This document shows positions 21,263 to 30,477 of a DNA stretch of 32,397 nucleotides, piece by piece; within the stretch, counting starts at the first letter, position 1, and the number at the start of each line of letters is the position of its first letter. Source of the DNA: a virus; IMG/VR virus record IMGVR_UViG_3300042564_001261, positions 1-32,397 of that record; one strand, 5' to 3'. The notes beneath the pieces were generated by a model. It was not told the origin of the DNA, ran no database searches, and saw only the letters and a program-made list of their open reading frames with translations. Both the position numbers and the translations under genes were made by a program.

Positions 21263-22465
21263 ATGAGCACGATCAAAGGATACAAACCACATGCAAATCA
21301 GCGACTGATTCATGATGCCATCAACAATGGATCAGAGAAATACATCGCTCTGAACATTGGGCGCCAATTTGGTAAAACCATGCTGGGCATCAATCAGATG
21401 CTATACTGGGCCATCAATGACAAAGGATGCAATATTGCCTGGATCACTCCAGTGTATAAGCAAGGGAAAAAAGTATTCAGCGAGATGGAAAGAGCCACAG
21501 CTTCCAGTGGCCTCTTCGACTTCAATAAATCAGATTTGATCATCACTGGCTTCGGATCCACAATCACATTCTTTTCTGGAGAGAGGCCCGACAATATCCG
21601 AGGGAATACATTCGACTATCTGATCATCGATGAGATGGCTTTCACCAGGCCAGAGCTTTGGGATGAGGTGCTTTCAGCGACTGTGCTGGTCAAGGGAAAA
21701 AAGGTGATATTCATCAGCACTCCGAAAGGAAAGAATCACTTTCACAGAATATGCATGCAGCCGAACTATGACAGCCGATATCGCTATTTTCATTTTACAA
21801 GCTATGACAATCCGATGATTCATCCAGCTGACCTGGAAGAGAGGAAGCGCTCCATGCCAGATCACATCTTTCGCCAGGAGTACATGGCAGAATTTATCGA
21901 CAATAGCAGTGGCCTCTTCAAGAATGTCAGATCCTCCTCCGGTACCTGGGAGCGAAAGGGCAAATCATATGCTGGCCTGGACATTGGCCGAGCTGATGAC
22001 TACACTGTGCTCACCATCTTGAATGAGGATGGCCAGATGATCCATGTGGAGAGATGGCGACATGATGAGTGGAGCAAGATCATCGATAAGGTGGCCAATG
22101 TGATCAAGGCCTTCAATGCGGTGACTGTGGTGGAGGTGAATAATCAAGGGGATGTATTTTATGAGATGCTGCAAACTAAGTGTAGAAATCAGGTGCATCC
22201 ATTCGTCACCACATCGAAGAGCAAGCCGATGATTATTGAGGATCTCGCACTGGCATTCGAGCAAGGTGATATCAAGGTCACATCTGATCAGTGGCTGATT
22301 GATGAGCTCGAGAATTTCACTTATATTTACAATATCAACACCAGGAAGGTACAGTATTCAGCTCCCTCTGGGATGCATGATGATGGAGTGATGAGTACAG
22401 CTCTGGCCATGCATGCATTGAAGCACTACAGAATGAAAGGAAAATATAAGATATTAAGAGCATGA
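21263..22465 (+). CDS. terL: Terminase large subunit
   Basis: 400 residues. N-terminal ATPase: Walker A GRQFGKT (33-39, Lys38), Walker B YLIIDE (119-124), and the coupling motif FISTPKG (150-156). C-terminal RNase H-like nuclease: Asp240 in GLDIGRADD, Glu291 in VVEVNNQG, and Asp373/Asp374 in MHDDGVMSTA. It drives DNA packaging and cuts concatemers. It starts the long late operon that runs through the tail genes; its 3' end overlaps the chaperone gene by four bases. Confidence 0.95.
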   Translation: MSTIKGYKPHANQRLIHDAINNGSEKYIALNIGRQFGKTMLGINQMLYWAINDKGCNIAWITPVYKQGKKVFSEMERATASSGLFDFNKSDLIITGFGSTITFFSGERPDNIRGNTFDYLIIDEMAFTRPELWDEVLSATVLVKGKKVIFISTPKGKNHFHRICMQPNYDSRYRYFHFTSYDNPMIHPADLEERKRSMPDHIFRQEYMAEFIDNSSGLFKNVRSSSGTWERKGKSYAGLDIGRADDYTVLTILNEDGQMIHVERWRHDEWSKIIDKVANVIKAFNAVTVVEVNNQGDVFYEMLQTKCRNQVHPFVTTSKSKPMIIEDLALAFEQGDIKVTSDQWLIDELENFTYIYNINTRKVQYSAPSGMHDDGVMSTALAMHALKHYRMKGKYKILRA

Positions 22466-23193
22466 AAGCAATCGAAATCACACTACCAGGTACATTGAGA
22501 CAATGCACTCCAGAGATGCTGTCCAAGTGGCTGATGATCGCACCAGTATTCCATGAAGCGAAGGATGATCTCTCCGCATCGCTTGATTTTCAATGCCAGG
22601 TGATATCCATCTTCAGTGGATTGAGTGTGAATAAGGTGAGGAAGGCCCATGTGGATGATGTGATTGAATGCTTCACACATATCCTGGATATGCTGTCAAC
22701 GTATAAACAGAATGAGCTCCCATCTGGAAGAGTGGAGATCGATGGCCAGGTTTATATCTTTGAGCCAGATTTCTCCATTATCAGCACTGGGCAAATAATC
22801 GACATGAAGCTGATTGAATCTGTCCAGGAAGATCCATGTGCAGCGCTCGCCATCTGTTATATTGAGGAGGGCATGGAATATGGCCAGGAAGATGCGAGAG
22901 GGAAGGTGCTGAATCCATCGGCCAAGAGGAAGGAGGTATTCAAGCGAAGCTTTCCAGCTGATGAATTCCTGGATTTCTTCGGTTTTTTTTTGCGGCAATC
23001 AGAACAGAGGAAGCTCGCTATACTCGGCATTCAGATGGTGAGGCTGAAGAGACAGAATCAGAAGATGAGAGAGATCACAGCTCATCAGATCTCATCAATG
23101 ACAGCGAATGGTTTACCTGGACAGGCCTCATCCTTCACCTGGCGAAAGAGCTTCACAAAGATGTTGACGAAATTACGAGGCAGCCGTATGTAA
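22462..23193 (+). CDS. Tail assembly chaperone, zero-frame product (G-like)
   Basis: 243 residues if read without frameshift. Residues 1-175 look like a normal folded protein (ITLPGTLRQCTPEMLSKWL, then VEIDGQVYIFEPDF). After the nine-T run at 22983-22991 the zero frame becomes a basic, Arg/Lys/Gln-rich string that does not look like a selected sequence. The gene sits between terL and the tail genes upstream of the tape measure, where G/GT-type chaperones are found. This version may be the short form that does not bear the tape-measure-binding C-terminus. Confidence 0.6.
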   Translation: MKAIEITLPGTLRQCTPEMLSKWLMIAPVFHEAKDDLSASLDFQCQVISIFSGLSVNKVRKAHVDDVIECFTHILDMLSTYKQNELPSGRVEIDGQVYIFEPDFSIISTGQIIDMKLIESVQEDPCAALAICYIEEGMEYGQEDARGKVLNPSAKRKEVFKRSFPADEFLDFFGFFLRQSEQRKLAILGIQMVRLKRQNQKMREITAHQISSMTANGLPGQASSFTWRKSFTKMLTKLRGSRM

Positions 23194-23270
23194 AGACCTT
23201 ATTCTGGCTGAACTATTTCAAGCTCAAATCGGAACAAGATTACATATTATCAAAGCATGGCAGATCTTGA
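22462..23270 (+). CDS. Tail assembly chaperone, -1 frameshift product (GT-like)
   Basis: Reading the nine-T run (22983-22991) with a -1 slip opens a frame from 22992 to a TGA at 23268-23270. It encodes an acidic linker (EAEETESEDERDHSS) and then a convincing helical domain with WFTWTGLILHLAKELH, QPYVKTLFWLNYFKL and DYILSKHG. Total length about 269 residues. The end overlaps the next ATG by 14 bases, as other genes here do. A two-form chaperone made by -1 frameshifting before the tape measure is the known rule in tailed phages. A one-base assembly error in the T run would give the same picture. Confidence 0.75.
22983..22991 (+). promoter_or_regulatory. Slippery run T9 for -1 frameshifting
   Basis: Nine T follow GG; in the zero frame they read GGT TTT TTT TTG. 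Both TTT codons can re-pair after a one-base slip. Codons before it belong to a well-formed domain and codons after it are well-formed only in the -1 frame. Confidence 0.7.
23230..23249 (+). promoter_or_regulatory. Late motif copy 3 (inside chaperone 3' end)
   Basis: It matches TAGAACANNNTTACATATTA at all fixed positions except the first two bases (CG). It ends seven bases before the ATG at 23257 and lies inside the -1 frame chaperone coding sequence, so it must satisfy a protein and a regulatory need. Confidence 0.5.
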
Positions 23271-23808
23271 CTTCCTTGATTCACTTGGTATATCGGAGAA
23301 TGAACTCCGACAGCCAGAGAGCGCATACCAGAAGCTGATTCTCAAGATTGCAAACCAGGTCACAGAGGACTTTAAAAAGTACATCGGAGAGAATGTGATG
23401 AACACTGGAGGCTTGATGCAGTCAGTGGTATACATGCCGACTGGAGCATTCAGCTTTGAGATACAAGCTGATCAATACTATAAATACCAGGATCAAGGTG
23501 TGAACGCTGCACCAGAGGTGGAAGGATTGGACTATAAAAGGGCCCGAGTACAAGGGAGCGCTTTCTCATTCAAGTACATCTCCCCAGGAAAGAACATGGT
23601 CAAGGCAATCCAGGAATGGAAGGGAGGCACGATGGAGAAAGCCTATGCCACAGCTCGCAGCATCAAGATGCATGGATTGAAACCAAGGAATATCACAGAG
23701 AATGTGATGACAGATGCAGTGTTGAATCAGATTGCTTCAGATCTGGCAGCAGTGACTGGCCTCATGTTCGATGTATCATTTGTAAAAAATACAGCAAAAT
23801 GGCAATAA
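23257..23808 (+). CDS. HK97 gp10-like neck/tail-completion protein
   Basis: 183 residues. An N-terminal helix is followed by NTGGLMQSVVY (the G-x-L-x-x-S pattern of gp10 relatives), then YYKYQDQGV, the segment HGLKPRNI (like the R-P-F region) and C-terminal helices. Such proteins complete the head-tail junction. Here the gene is in the tail operon rather than near the portal. It overlaps the next gene by ten bases. Confidence 0.6.
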   Translation: MADLDFLDSLGISENELRQPESAYQKLILKIANQVTEDFKKYIGENVMNTGGLMQSVVYMPTGAFSFEIQADQYYKYQDQGVNAAPEVEGLDYKRARVQGSAFSFKYISPGKNMVKAIQEWKGGTMEKAYATARSIKMHGLKPRNITENVMTDAVLNQIASDLAAVTGLMFDVSFVKNTAKWQ

Positions 23809-25010
23809 CTTTTCACCAACAGCCACAACTATTCACTCCAGCGAGTAATCCAGTGATGTGGGTATTCTCATCCGATCAGACTGGGCAGCCAAATTTCAGC
23901 TTTAAGGTACAGCTGTGGATCAATGGCGCTCTCTTTGGTACCTATGAGCTTTATCCAATGCAAGGGACATTCTGCAAATTCGAGGCCTCTGAATATGTGA
24001 GGAGCTTTGTAGCAACACACATACAATCAACTGGTGGCTTTCCTTTCGAATCTCAAGATCAAGGAATATCTGTACAGATATATGTATTTGAAAGCTACGG
24101 CACTCCTCCAGAAATAATCACAGCATCTGAGGAGAGATCAGAGGGCAACTATGTGTTTAATGGAGCTGTGAGATATCAGCAGTTTTATGAATACAATTAT
24201 CAGAGATATTGGCTGAATTTTGCCAATGGCATGCAGCCAAAGATGATGACATACTTTCCAGATTCGGAGAAACAATTTACACCATACATAGATCCATTCC
24301 TGGTGGGGATATTGGCTGAAAGAGCTTTGCAATACTATGAGCTCACTCTTGAAATATATGACATCATTGGCACCATGACATACACATACACTGATGTGAT
24401 TGATTTGGACTTCATTGTGAATATGCTCGACATATCACCAACGAACATGGATGCCAATGGATGGACATCTGGAACTGAATGGGATGATTGCTACTATTAC
24501 GAGGTGATATTGACTGCAACACAATCAGCAGCTCCATTCACTTCACAGAGCACAGAAAGATTCCGACTTTACCTGGACAGATCATGCAGCCGATTTGATG
24601 ACATGCGTTTATATTGGGTGAATAAATTCGGAGTAGTGGATCAGTATTCATTTAACAAGCTTTCAATCCAGAGCTCCAATGTGAACACATATGATTACCA
24701 GGTGCAGCCAGGTGTATGGGGAGAGGGATTCTATGATTTCAATCTCAATGCTCCAGAGAAAAAAGTCGCAGTCAAAACAGCTGAAGATCGCATCACCATC
24801 AATAGTGACTGGATGAAGCCAGCTGTGCAAAATTGGCTGGTAAGAGAACTGTATGAATCTCCTCAAGTATGGCTATACAAAGATGGAGCATTTCAGCCAG
24901 TGATCGTGGAGAATAATCAGAATGTATTGAAGAGCAGATTCAAGGATGGCCTCATCCAGGAGACAGTGAATCTCGTGGTGACATGGAGCTATAGATCACA
25001 ATTAAATTAA
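23799..25010 (+). CDS. Tail-tip/baseplate-type structural protein
   Basis: 403 residues from the ATG at 23799; the same frame is open further upstream, but this start has the usual short overlap and begins a clean domain (MAITFHQQPQLF). It is rich in aromatic and beta strands. The block FRLYLDRSCSRFDDMRLYWVNKFGVVDQYSF is a motif I associate with tail proteins of Bacteroidetes phages. Located just before a second large tail protein and the tape measure, it is likely a distal tail or baseplate component. No enzyme motif. Confidence 0.6.
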   Translation: MAITFHQQPQLFTPASNPVMWVFSSDQTGQPNFSFKVQLWINGALFGTYELYPMQGTFCKFEASEYVRSFVATHIQSTGGFPFESQDQGISVQIYVFESYGTPPEIITASEERSEGNYVFNGAVRYQQFYEYNYQRYWLNFANGMQPKMMTYFPDSEKQFTPYIDPFLVGILAERALQYYELTLEIYDIIGTMTYTYTDVIDLDFIVNMLDISPTNMDANGWTSGTEWDDCYYYEVILTATQSAAPFTSQSTERFRLYLDRSCSRFDDMRLYWVNKFGVVDQYSFNKLSIQSSNVNTYDYQVQPGVWGEGFYDFNLNAPEKKVAVKTAEDRITINSDWMKPAVQNWLVRELYESPQVWLYKDGAFQPVIVENNQNVLKSRFKDGLIQETVNLVVTWSYRSQLN

Positions 25011-25011
25011 C

Positions 25012-27282
25012 ATGGAGCTATACATCAATAACATCCTGGTGGATCTCAATGAGAAAATTCCATTCCCATTGACATATGCCATCAGCGATATCAAGGATAT
25101 CTCTTCCAGGAAGGGGAATAATAGTAAAACAATTGCGCTGCCAGGTACATCAACGAATGTGCAACTGATGGCGAATGTATTCAGCTTGAGTGCTACGGCT
25201 GGAGCTCCCATCACCTTCATGAACTTTGATCCATCGGTGAAAGCATCAGCGAGATATTATCACAATGGAGTGCTCGAATTCAATGGAGTATGCCAGCTCC
25301 AGGATTGCGTACAGCAAGATGGGAACTGGACATTCAATATTGTGCTGATCAGTGAAACCATCGACTACATTGGCCGATTGAAAAATATCAAGATCAACGC
25401 ACTCGATTGGAATGAATACAATCATCCTTTCACAGCAGAGATTCAAGCAGATTCCTGGAGTGGAAACATCATGAGCAATGGTGTAATGGTATCGAATGGG
25501 AGTGGCGCTGATTGGTATGGCTTGGGATATTACTATGGCCTCATTGATTATGGATATGAAAGGCCAGCTCCAGATACATTCGCAGTGGAGCACATTCCTC
25601 CTCATACATTTTGCTATGACATACTGAAGAGATCATTCAATGCAGCTGGCATCACCTGGCAGAGTGATTTCTTTGAAAGCCAAAGATTCAAGAGATTACT
25701 CCTGGCCTATCCTGGTGGAGTGCTTCCACAGATCACACCAGAGCAAGCTGCACTCGATAGCTCATTCACATCAGAGAATAATGATGCCGATGGATTCGTG
25801 ATGAATGCGATATCAGCAACTGGTAACTTTTGGATAAATAATTTCACAGCTCTGAATAACTACGATGGTACCATAACAGCAGATCCATCTTCACAGATTC
25901 AGCAGCCATCTCCATTGATGTTCGTACCTTCATCGGAGGGCCTCTTCGCTGTCAACTATCAGGGAGATCATCGAATCACCATCAGCACTAATGCCGGCAT
26001 CCTGGTATGGGGAAGCTACAGAGTGAGCTTGATTGTGCGAAAGAATGGAGTGATTGATTCAACGACTACAATTGCAGAAGGAGCCATCACTCCAGGTGTG
26101 GCTTCCATGACTGTTGATTATTCCTTCGCTGTGCTTCCATCAGTTAACTTGACATTCAGCGATGTGCTTGATGCCAGGCTACAGCTTGAGGTAATGGATG
26201 GACAGATCGCTGGATTCGGAAATATATCAGTGACCATTGAATCATTGGGTGCTGATTTGAATATCGAGAAGCAGCCACAATCACTCACTCCAGGATCAAC
26301 ATTAAACCTGGCAACTATGCTGCCAGACATGACAGCTGATTCATTCTTTCGAGGCATTCGAGATATGTTCAATCTGTACATCAAACCGAATGAGCTTGAT
26401 CCTACTATCTTGGAGATTGAGCCTCTCGTAGATTTCTATGAGGGCACAGATACAGCTCTCGATTGGACCTATAAGATAGATAAATCTCAAGCTGTCAAGA
26501 TTACTCCGACTATCAACTTTGCTTCGAAGGATTACAGATTCACATTTGAGAAGGATGATGATTACTGGAGCAAGCGATATTCAGATGATGTGCTTGTTGA
26601 ATACGGGAATAATTCAGTGGCATCTGGTAATGCATTCAGCCAGGGATCAACAGATGTGAAGCTTCCATTCAGCCAGAAGCCTCTGGTCAGGATTCCAGAT
26701 GGGGAAGGTTTCACAGATCTGATTATTCCATGCTCTTATCAGATGAAAACAGAGAGCAATGGTGTGAGCCAAATTGTGGAGAAAGTAGCCAAGCCATTCA
26801 TTGTACAATTGATCAGTGGAGAGGTGGGTAAATTGGAAGATGGATCCTGGATTCATGTTGATGAATTCGATAATCCAATTGCTCGCACTGAATATCCATA
26901 TGTTGGCCATCTTGACAGCTTGCTTGATCCGACTTTTGATCTCAATTGGGGTGTTCCACAGTATGTGTTTTATTCAACTGGAGAGGTCACTCTGTACACT
27001 ACGAACAACTTGTATGGATATCACGAGAGATTCATTAGAGAGATCATCTCCAGGTACGGAAAGCAGCTCACAGCGAAGGCTATGCTTGAAAGCAAGGACA
27101 TCGGAGAGCTCAACTTCAAAAAGCTGATCATGATTGATGGAGTAATGTTCAGATTGCAGAAGGTCAATAATTACGACAGCGGCAAAAATAACAGCACAGA
27201 AACGGAATTCATCCGATTGGTGGAGGCAGAATCAGCACAAACTTATACAGTAACAATATCACCAGATAAATACCAAAGATAA
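25012..27282 (+). CDS. Large tail-tip / hub protein
   Basis: 756 residues, beta-rich. The N-terminus LYINNILVDLNEKIPFPLTYAISD, followed by the SKTIALPGTSTN motif, is characteristic of a family of tail-associated proteins in Bacteroidetes phages. A long middle part holds several beta domains, and the end has EFIRLVEAE. It stands next to the tape measure, so it probably forms the tail tip to which the fibre attaches. The stop overlaps the tape-measure ATG by one base. Confidence 0.6.
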   Translation: MELYINNILVDLNEKIPFPLTYAISDIKDISSRKGNNSKTIALPGTSTNVQLMANVFSLSATAGAPITFMNFDPSVKASARYYHNGVLEFNGVCQLQDCVQQDGNWTFNIVLISETIDYIGRLKNIKINALDWNEYNHPFTAEIQADSWSGNIMSNGVMVSNGSGADWYGLGYYYGLIDYGYERPAPDTFAVEHIPPHTFCYDILKRSFNAAGITWQSDFFESQRFKRLLLAYPGGVLPQITPEQAALDSSFTSENNDADGFVMNAISATGNFWINNFTALNNYDGTITADPSSQIQQPSPLMFVPSSEGLFAVNYQGDHRITISTNAGILVWGSYRVSLIVRKNGVIDSTTTIAEGAITPGVASMTVDYSFAVLPSVNLTFSDVLDARLQLEVMDGQIAGFGNISVTIESLGADLNIEKQPQSLTPGSTLNLATMLPDMTADSFFRGIRDMFNLYIKPNELDPTILEIEPLVDFYEGTDTALDWTYKIDKSQAVKITPTINFASKDYRFTFEKDDDYWSKRYSDDVLVEYGNNSVASGNAFSQGSTDVKLPFSQKPLVRIPDGEGFTDLIIPCSYQMKTESNGVSQIVEKVAKPFIVQLISGEVGKLEDGSWIHVDEFDNPIARTEYPYVGHLDSLLDPTFDLNWGVPQYVFYSTGEVTLYTTNNLYGYHERFIREIISRYGKQLTAKAMLESKDIGELNFKKLIMIDGVMFRLQKVNNYDSGKNNSTETEFIRLVEAESAQTYTVTISPDKYQR

Positions 27283-29819
27283 TGGCAACAAAGGAGGCAG
27301 TTTTTTCCCTTAAAGTAGACACTGGAAACAGTGTAAACGACATAAAGAGCTTTGATCAAGCAGTTAATTCACTCAATAAAGATGTGAATACCTTACAGAG
27401 CACAGTGCAAGAGGGCGCTGGTACAGATGTATTCGCACAGAAGCTCACAGAATTGAATGCAAAAGTGGAAGCTGGTGGCTTGACTATGCGAGAGATGACG
27501 CAAGCCATGAAGCAATACCAGAATATTGCTGCCCAGGCTGGGATGGAATCACCAATCGGCCAGGAAGCCATCAACAAAGCATCTGAATTGAAGGATACCA
27601 TCGGAGATCTGAAGGCAGCAACGACTGCACTCTCTTCTGATTTCAAAGGATTGGATACAGCACTCGCTGGCATCAGCACTGGTGCAGCAATATTTCAGGG
27701 ATTTGAGAGCGCCATTGCTCTCACTGGAGTGGAGAATGAGAATCTGGTGAAATCCATGCAGAAGCTTGTTGCTATCCAGGGTGTAGTGAATGCCATCAGC
27801 GAGGTAGCGAATAATTTGAACAGTGATGCAATCCTGGGAATACAGCTGCGCACTACCTATGAGAAGATATATGCTCAAGTAGTGGGCAACAGCACTGGAG
27901 CATTGAAGGGATTGAAGCTTGCACTCGCTGCGACTGGTGTGGGAGCTCTCGTGATCGGACTGGGATTGCTCATCACGAACTTTGACAAAGTGATGGATTC
28001 CATCAGTGGTGTATCACAGCGCCAGAAGGATTTGAATTCTACGATGGATGCATATAAATCAGCAGCTGTTGATGCAACTATGCAGACCAATAAAGTGAAG
28101 AATTCATTTGACCTGGCGAGAGAGGGAGTGATCAGCAAGGAGGAAGCGCTTGCAACATACAACAAGGAACTCGGTGACACATTTGGCCAGGCAAAAAATC
28201 TGAATGAAGCAGAGAAATTATTTGCAGAGAAAACAGATGCCTATATCCAGGCAGCATCCTTGAGAGCCCAGGCTGATGCACTCATGAAGATGGCAGCAGA
28301 GGAGAGAGTGAAATCATTACTCGCTGATCAGGAAACAGAGCGCATCTCAAGGACCAAAGCAGCAAAGGATCCATACTCCATTGTGAACATGGCAAAAAAG
28401 GAAGGCGAAGCTACAGCAAAGAAATCCAAAGATAGAGCTGATGACCTTGATAAATTGGTGAAGGATCTCACAAAGGAAGCAGAGCAAATTGAAAACAAGA
28501 ATAAAATTGTGAGCGAAGGTGAGAAGGAGGTGAATGATAAAGCTGAAGAGCAAAGAAAAGCAGCAGCAGACAAACAGAAAGCTCGAATCCAGGAAGAGAT
28601 CAAGAGAGAAAGAGAGCGCCAGCTTCAGATCATCGAGATACGAAACCAATTGATTGCTGACATCGAAGCAGCAGAAACAGCTTATTATGATAGTTTGTTA
28701 TCAGCAAGGGATAAAGACCTTCAAGATGCACAAGATTACTATAATGGACTAATTGGTGCAGCTGAAAGAGAAGGTCTTGATACCACTACTTTGAAGCTTG
28801 CAGCTGAAAAAGCGAAAGCTGATATCACTGACAAATATGACAAGGAAGATCTGGCGAAAAGAGCCGAGGCTGAACAGAAAAAACTGGATCTGATCAGAGC
28901 ATATCAATCAGTTATCCTGGATGAATACCAGAATGAACTCATCGACTTCGAAAAAACTCAAGAGGATAAGTACAAGAAACTGAATGAGGCCCATCAAGCT
29001 GGATTGATTTCAGATGTGGAATATCAAGCTGCCAGTGTTAAGCTCGAGGAGGAGTATTCAGCAAAGATTGTCGAGATCAACAAAAAGAAAACTGATGCCA
29101 TTGCAGAGAATGATAAGAAAGCTCTGGCAACAAAACTGGAGACAGCACAGAAGATCGTGGACAGCGCACAGCAAGCTCTCGATTTTGCTTCTGAATTAAA
29201 CAGTGCAATAAATGACATCGAAAACAATCGACTGGCAGCAATGGCCATGGAGACCGATGCACAGATTGCCGAGCTTGAGAAGAGACGAAATGCAGAGCTT
29301 GCCAATGCCAATCTGACTGGAGCACAAAAGGAAGCGATAAATAAGAAATTTGCAGCTCAAGAATATGCATTGAAGGTCAAGCAATTTGACCAAGAAGAGA
29401 AAATTAAAAAGCGCCAATTTGAAAAGGAGAAAGCATTAAAGCTGGCAGAGATTGCCATCAATACAGCAGCTGCCATCATCAAGGGGATTGGTCAATTTGG
29501 TCCTCCTCCATCACCATTGGGGATCGCTGCAATCACATCAGCTGGAGTGCTTGGGATTGCGCAAGCAGCAGCTGTGGCATCTCAAAAATATGAAGGAGGC
29601 CAGGCGCCAACGATGCCAGATTTCGGAGGAGGTGCAGCTTCGACTGGAGCATCAGCATCTTCATTCGCTCCGAATACCAATGCACAGCAGACATCACTGG
29701 CGAGCTATCTTCCAGGAGGAGCCAATGGTCCAGCTGTCAGTCAAGTGGTGGTGCTGGAGAGTGACATCACTGGCACCCAGCAGAAGGTGGCTGCACAGCA
29801 GAGCTTGAGTACATACTGA
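27282..29819 (+). CDS. Tape measure protein
   Basis: 845 residues, mostly coiled coil (Lys/Glu/Ala/Gln-rich from about 280 to 710). A hydrophobic segment at about 210-234 (ALAATGVGALVIGLGLLITNF) and a C-terminal Ala/Gly/Pro-rich hydrophobic part (AAIIKGIGQFGPPPSPLGI) are typical of tape-measure proteins, which set tail length and insert in the host membrane. At about 1.5 A per residue the tail would be around 125 nm (inference). The last 53 bases overlap a minus-strand gene end to end. Confidence 0.9.
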   Translation: MATKEAVFSLKVDTGNSVNDIKSFDQAVNSLNKDVNTLQSTVQEGAGTDVFAQKLTELNAKVEAGGLTMREMTQAMKQYQNIAAQAGMESPIGQEAINKASELKDTIGDLKAATTALSSDFKGLDTALAGISTGAAIFQGFESAIALTGVENENLVKSMQKLVAIQGVVNAISEVANNLNSDAILGIQLRTTYEKIYAQVVGNSTGALKGLKLALAATGVGALVIGLGLLITNFDKVMDSISGVSQRQKDLNSTMDAYKSAAVDATMQTNKVKNSFDLAREGVISKEEALATYNKELGDTFGQAKNLNEAEKLFAEKTDAYIQAASLRAQADALMKMAAEERVKSLLADQETERISRTKAAKDPYSIVNMAKKEGEATAKKSKDRADDLDKLVKDLTKEAEQIENKNKIVSEGEKEVNDKAEEQRKAAADKQKARIQEEIKRERERQLQIIEIRNQLIADIEAAETAYYDSLLSARDKDLQDAQDYYNGLIGAAEREGLDTTTLKLAAEKAKADITDKYDKEDLAKRAEAEQKKLDLIRAYQSVILDEYQNELIDFEKTQEDKYKKLNEAHQAGLISDVEYQAASVKLEEEYSAKIVEINKKKTDAIAENDKKALATKLETAQKIVDSAQQALDFASELNSAINDIENNRLAAMAMETDAQIAELEKRRNAELANANLTGAQKEAINKKFAAQEYALKVKQFDQEEKIKKRQFEKEKALKLAEIAINTAAAIIKGIGQFGPPPSPLGIAAITSAGVLGIAQAAAVASQKYEGGQAPTMPDFGGGAASTGASASSFAPNTNAQQTSLASYLPGGANGPAVSQVVVLESDITGTQQKVAAQQSLSTY

Positions 29820-30453
29820 TGAAGGATCTATTTTCAGCTGTGAGGAATGAATCTGAACAGCTGAAGGATCCGAAATCGGAGAGATATCTCTTTGCTTTGT
29901 GCAATGAATGGCCGAGCTTGAGATTCTCTCCAGGATAGGATCTCATTGGCCAGGTATTAAAGTATATTGATTTCAGAAGGTGATTGTGCGACTGATAATC
30001 AATCTGACCAAAGAGCTCGATAAATCGACATGACTGGATGAGCACTGGCTGATGGCATTCATAATTGATAAGCTCCAGATTATTGGCTGCCAGAAAATCA
30101 ATGGTATTCTCACATGCTTGTTGGTATGTGATTGAGTGTCCTGGTGAGATGGTGATATATCCATTCCTCATCACCTGGTGAAATGGGAATCGATCTGTGA
30201 TAAAAAAATCATCGTTCATCAGAATGAATTCATCACCAATGAGCTCGCAGAATATCATGACTTTGTCAGTGACTTCTGATCCTGGTGATTTCAGATGTGA
30301 CTTGTATGGAATATGTACAAAAGGGAGATCCATTCCAGGAGCATCTCCAATGATGTAAACTTCAGCATCTGGATAGGCCATATATAACCATCTGATGGAC
30401 TGATAAATTTCGAAGGTGCTTCCCTTGGATTTGAATGGATAAACAAATTTCAT
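29767..30453 (-). CDS. Stealth-like sugar-phosphate transferase (glycosyltransferase-like)
   Basis: 228 residues, the only clear minus-strand gene. It begins MKFVYPFKSK, has a Rossmann-like EVYIIGDAPG strand and the motif FILMNDDFFI with Asp81/Asp82, which recalls Stealth CR2 capsular phosphotransferases. The C-terminal SFSCSDSFL also fits small relatives I know from Bacteroidetes phages. The substrate is unknown: host surface sugar, virion protein or modified DNA are all conceivable. Its 3' end lies antisense over the last 53 bases of the tape measure. A TAATTTTG box on the minus strand (30458-30465) directly precedes its ATG, so it probably has its own promoter. Confidence 0.65.
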   Translation of the reverse strand: MKFVYPFKSKGSTFEIYQSIRWLYMAYPDAEVYIIGDAPGMDLPFVHIPYKSHLKSPGSEVTDKVMIFCELIGDEFILMNDDFFITDRFPFHQVMRNGYITISPGHSITYQQACENTIDFLAANNLELINYECHQPVLIQSCRFIELFGQIDYQSHNHLLKSIYFNTWPMRSYPGENLKLGHSLHKAKRYLSDFGSFSCSDSFLTAENRSFISMYSSSAVQPPSAGCQ

Positions 30454-30472
30454 AGAACAAAATTACATATTA
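30453..30472 (+). promoter_or_regulatory. Late motif copy 4 (before head protease)
   Basis: It matches TAGAACANNNTTACATATTA at every fixed position and ends five bases before the ATG at 30478. On the opposite strand the same bases give TAATTTTG (30458-30465), a TAnnTTTG box leading into the minus-strand gene, so this 20-bp block may serve two divergent promoters. Confidence 0.65.
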
Positions 30473-30477
30473 AAGAT

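Noticed and set aside
23616-23798. Upstream extension of the tail-tip protein to 23616
   Set aside because: The extension lies inside the gp10-like gene in another frame and reads as Cys/His-rich noise; the ATG at 23799 gives a clean start.
27356-29417. Several long minus-strand open frames across the tape measure gene
   Set aside because: They mirror the Ala/Lys/Glu-rich coiled-coil codons and show Ser/Leu/Phe-rich low-complexity products; typical shadows.
29819-29938. Plus-strand 39-codon frame overlapping the tape-measure stop (TGATG)
   Set aside because: It lies wholly opposite the better supported minus-strand transferase, whose C-terminal motif is encoded by the same bases.
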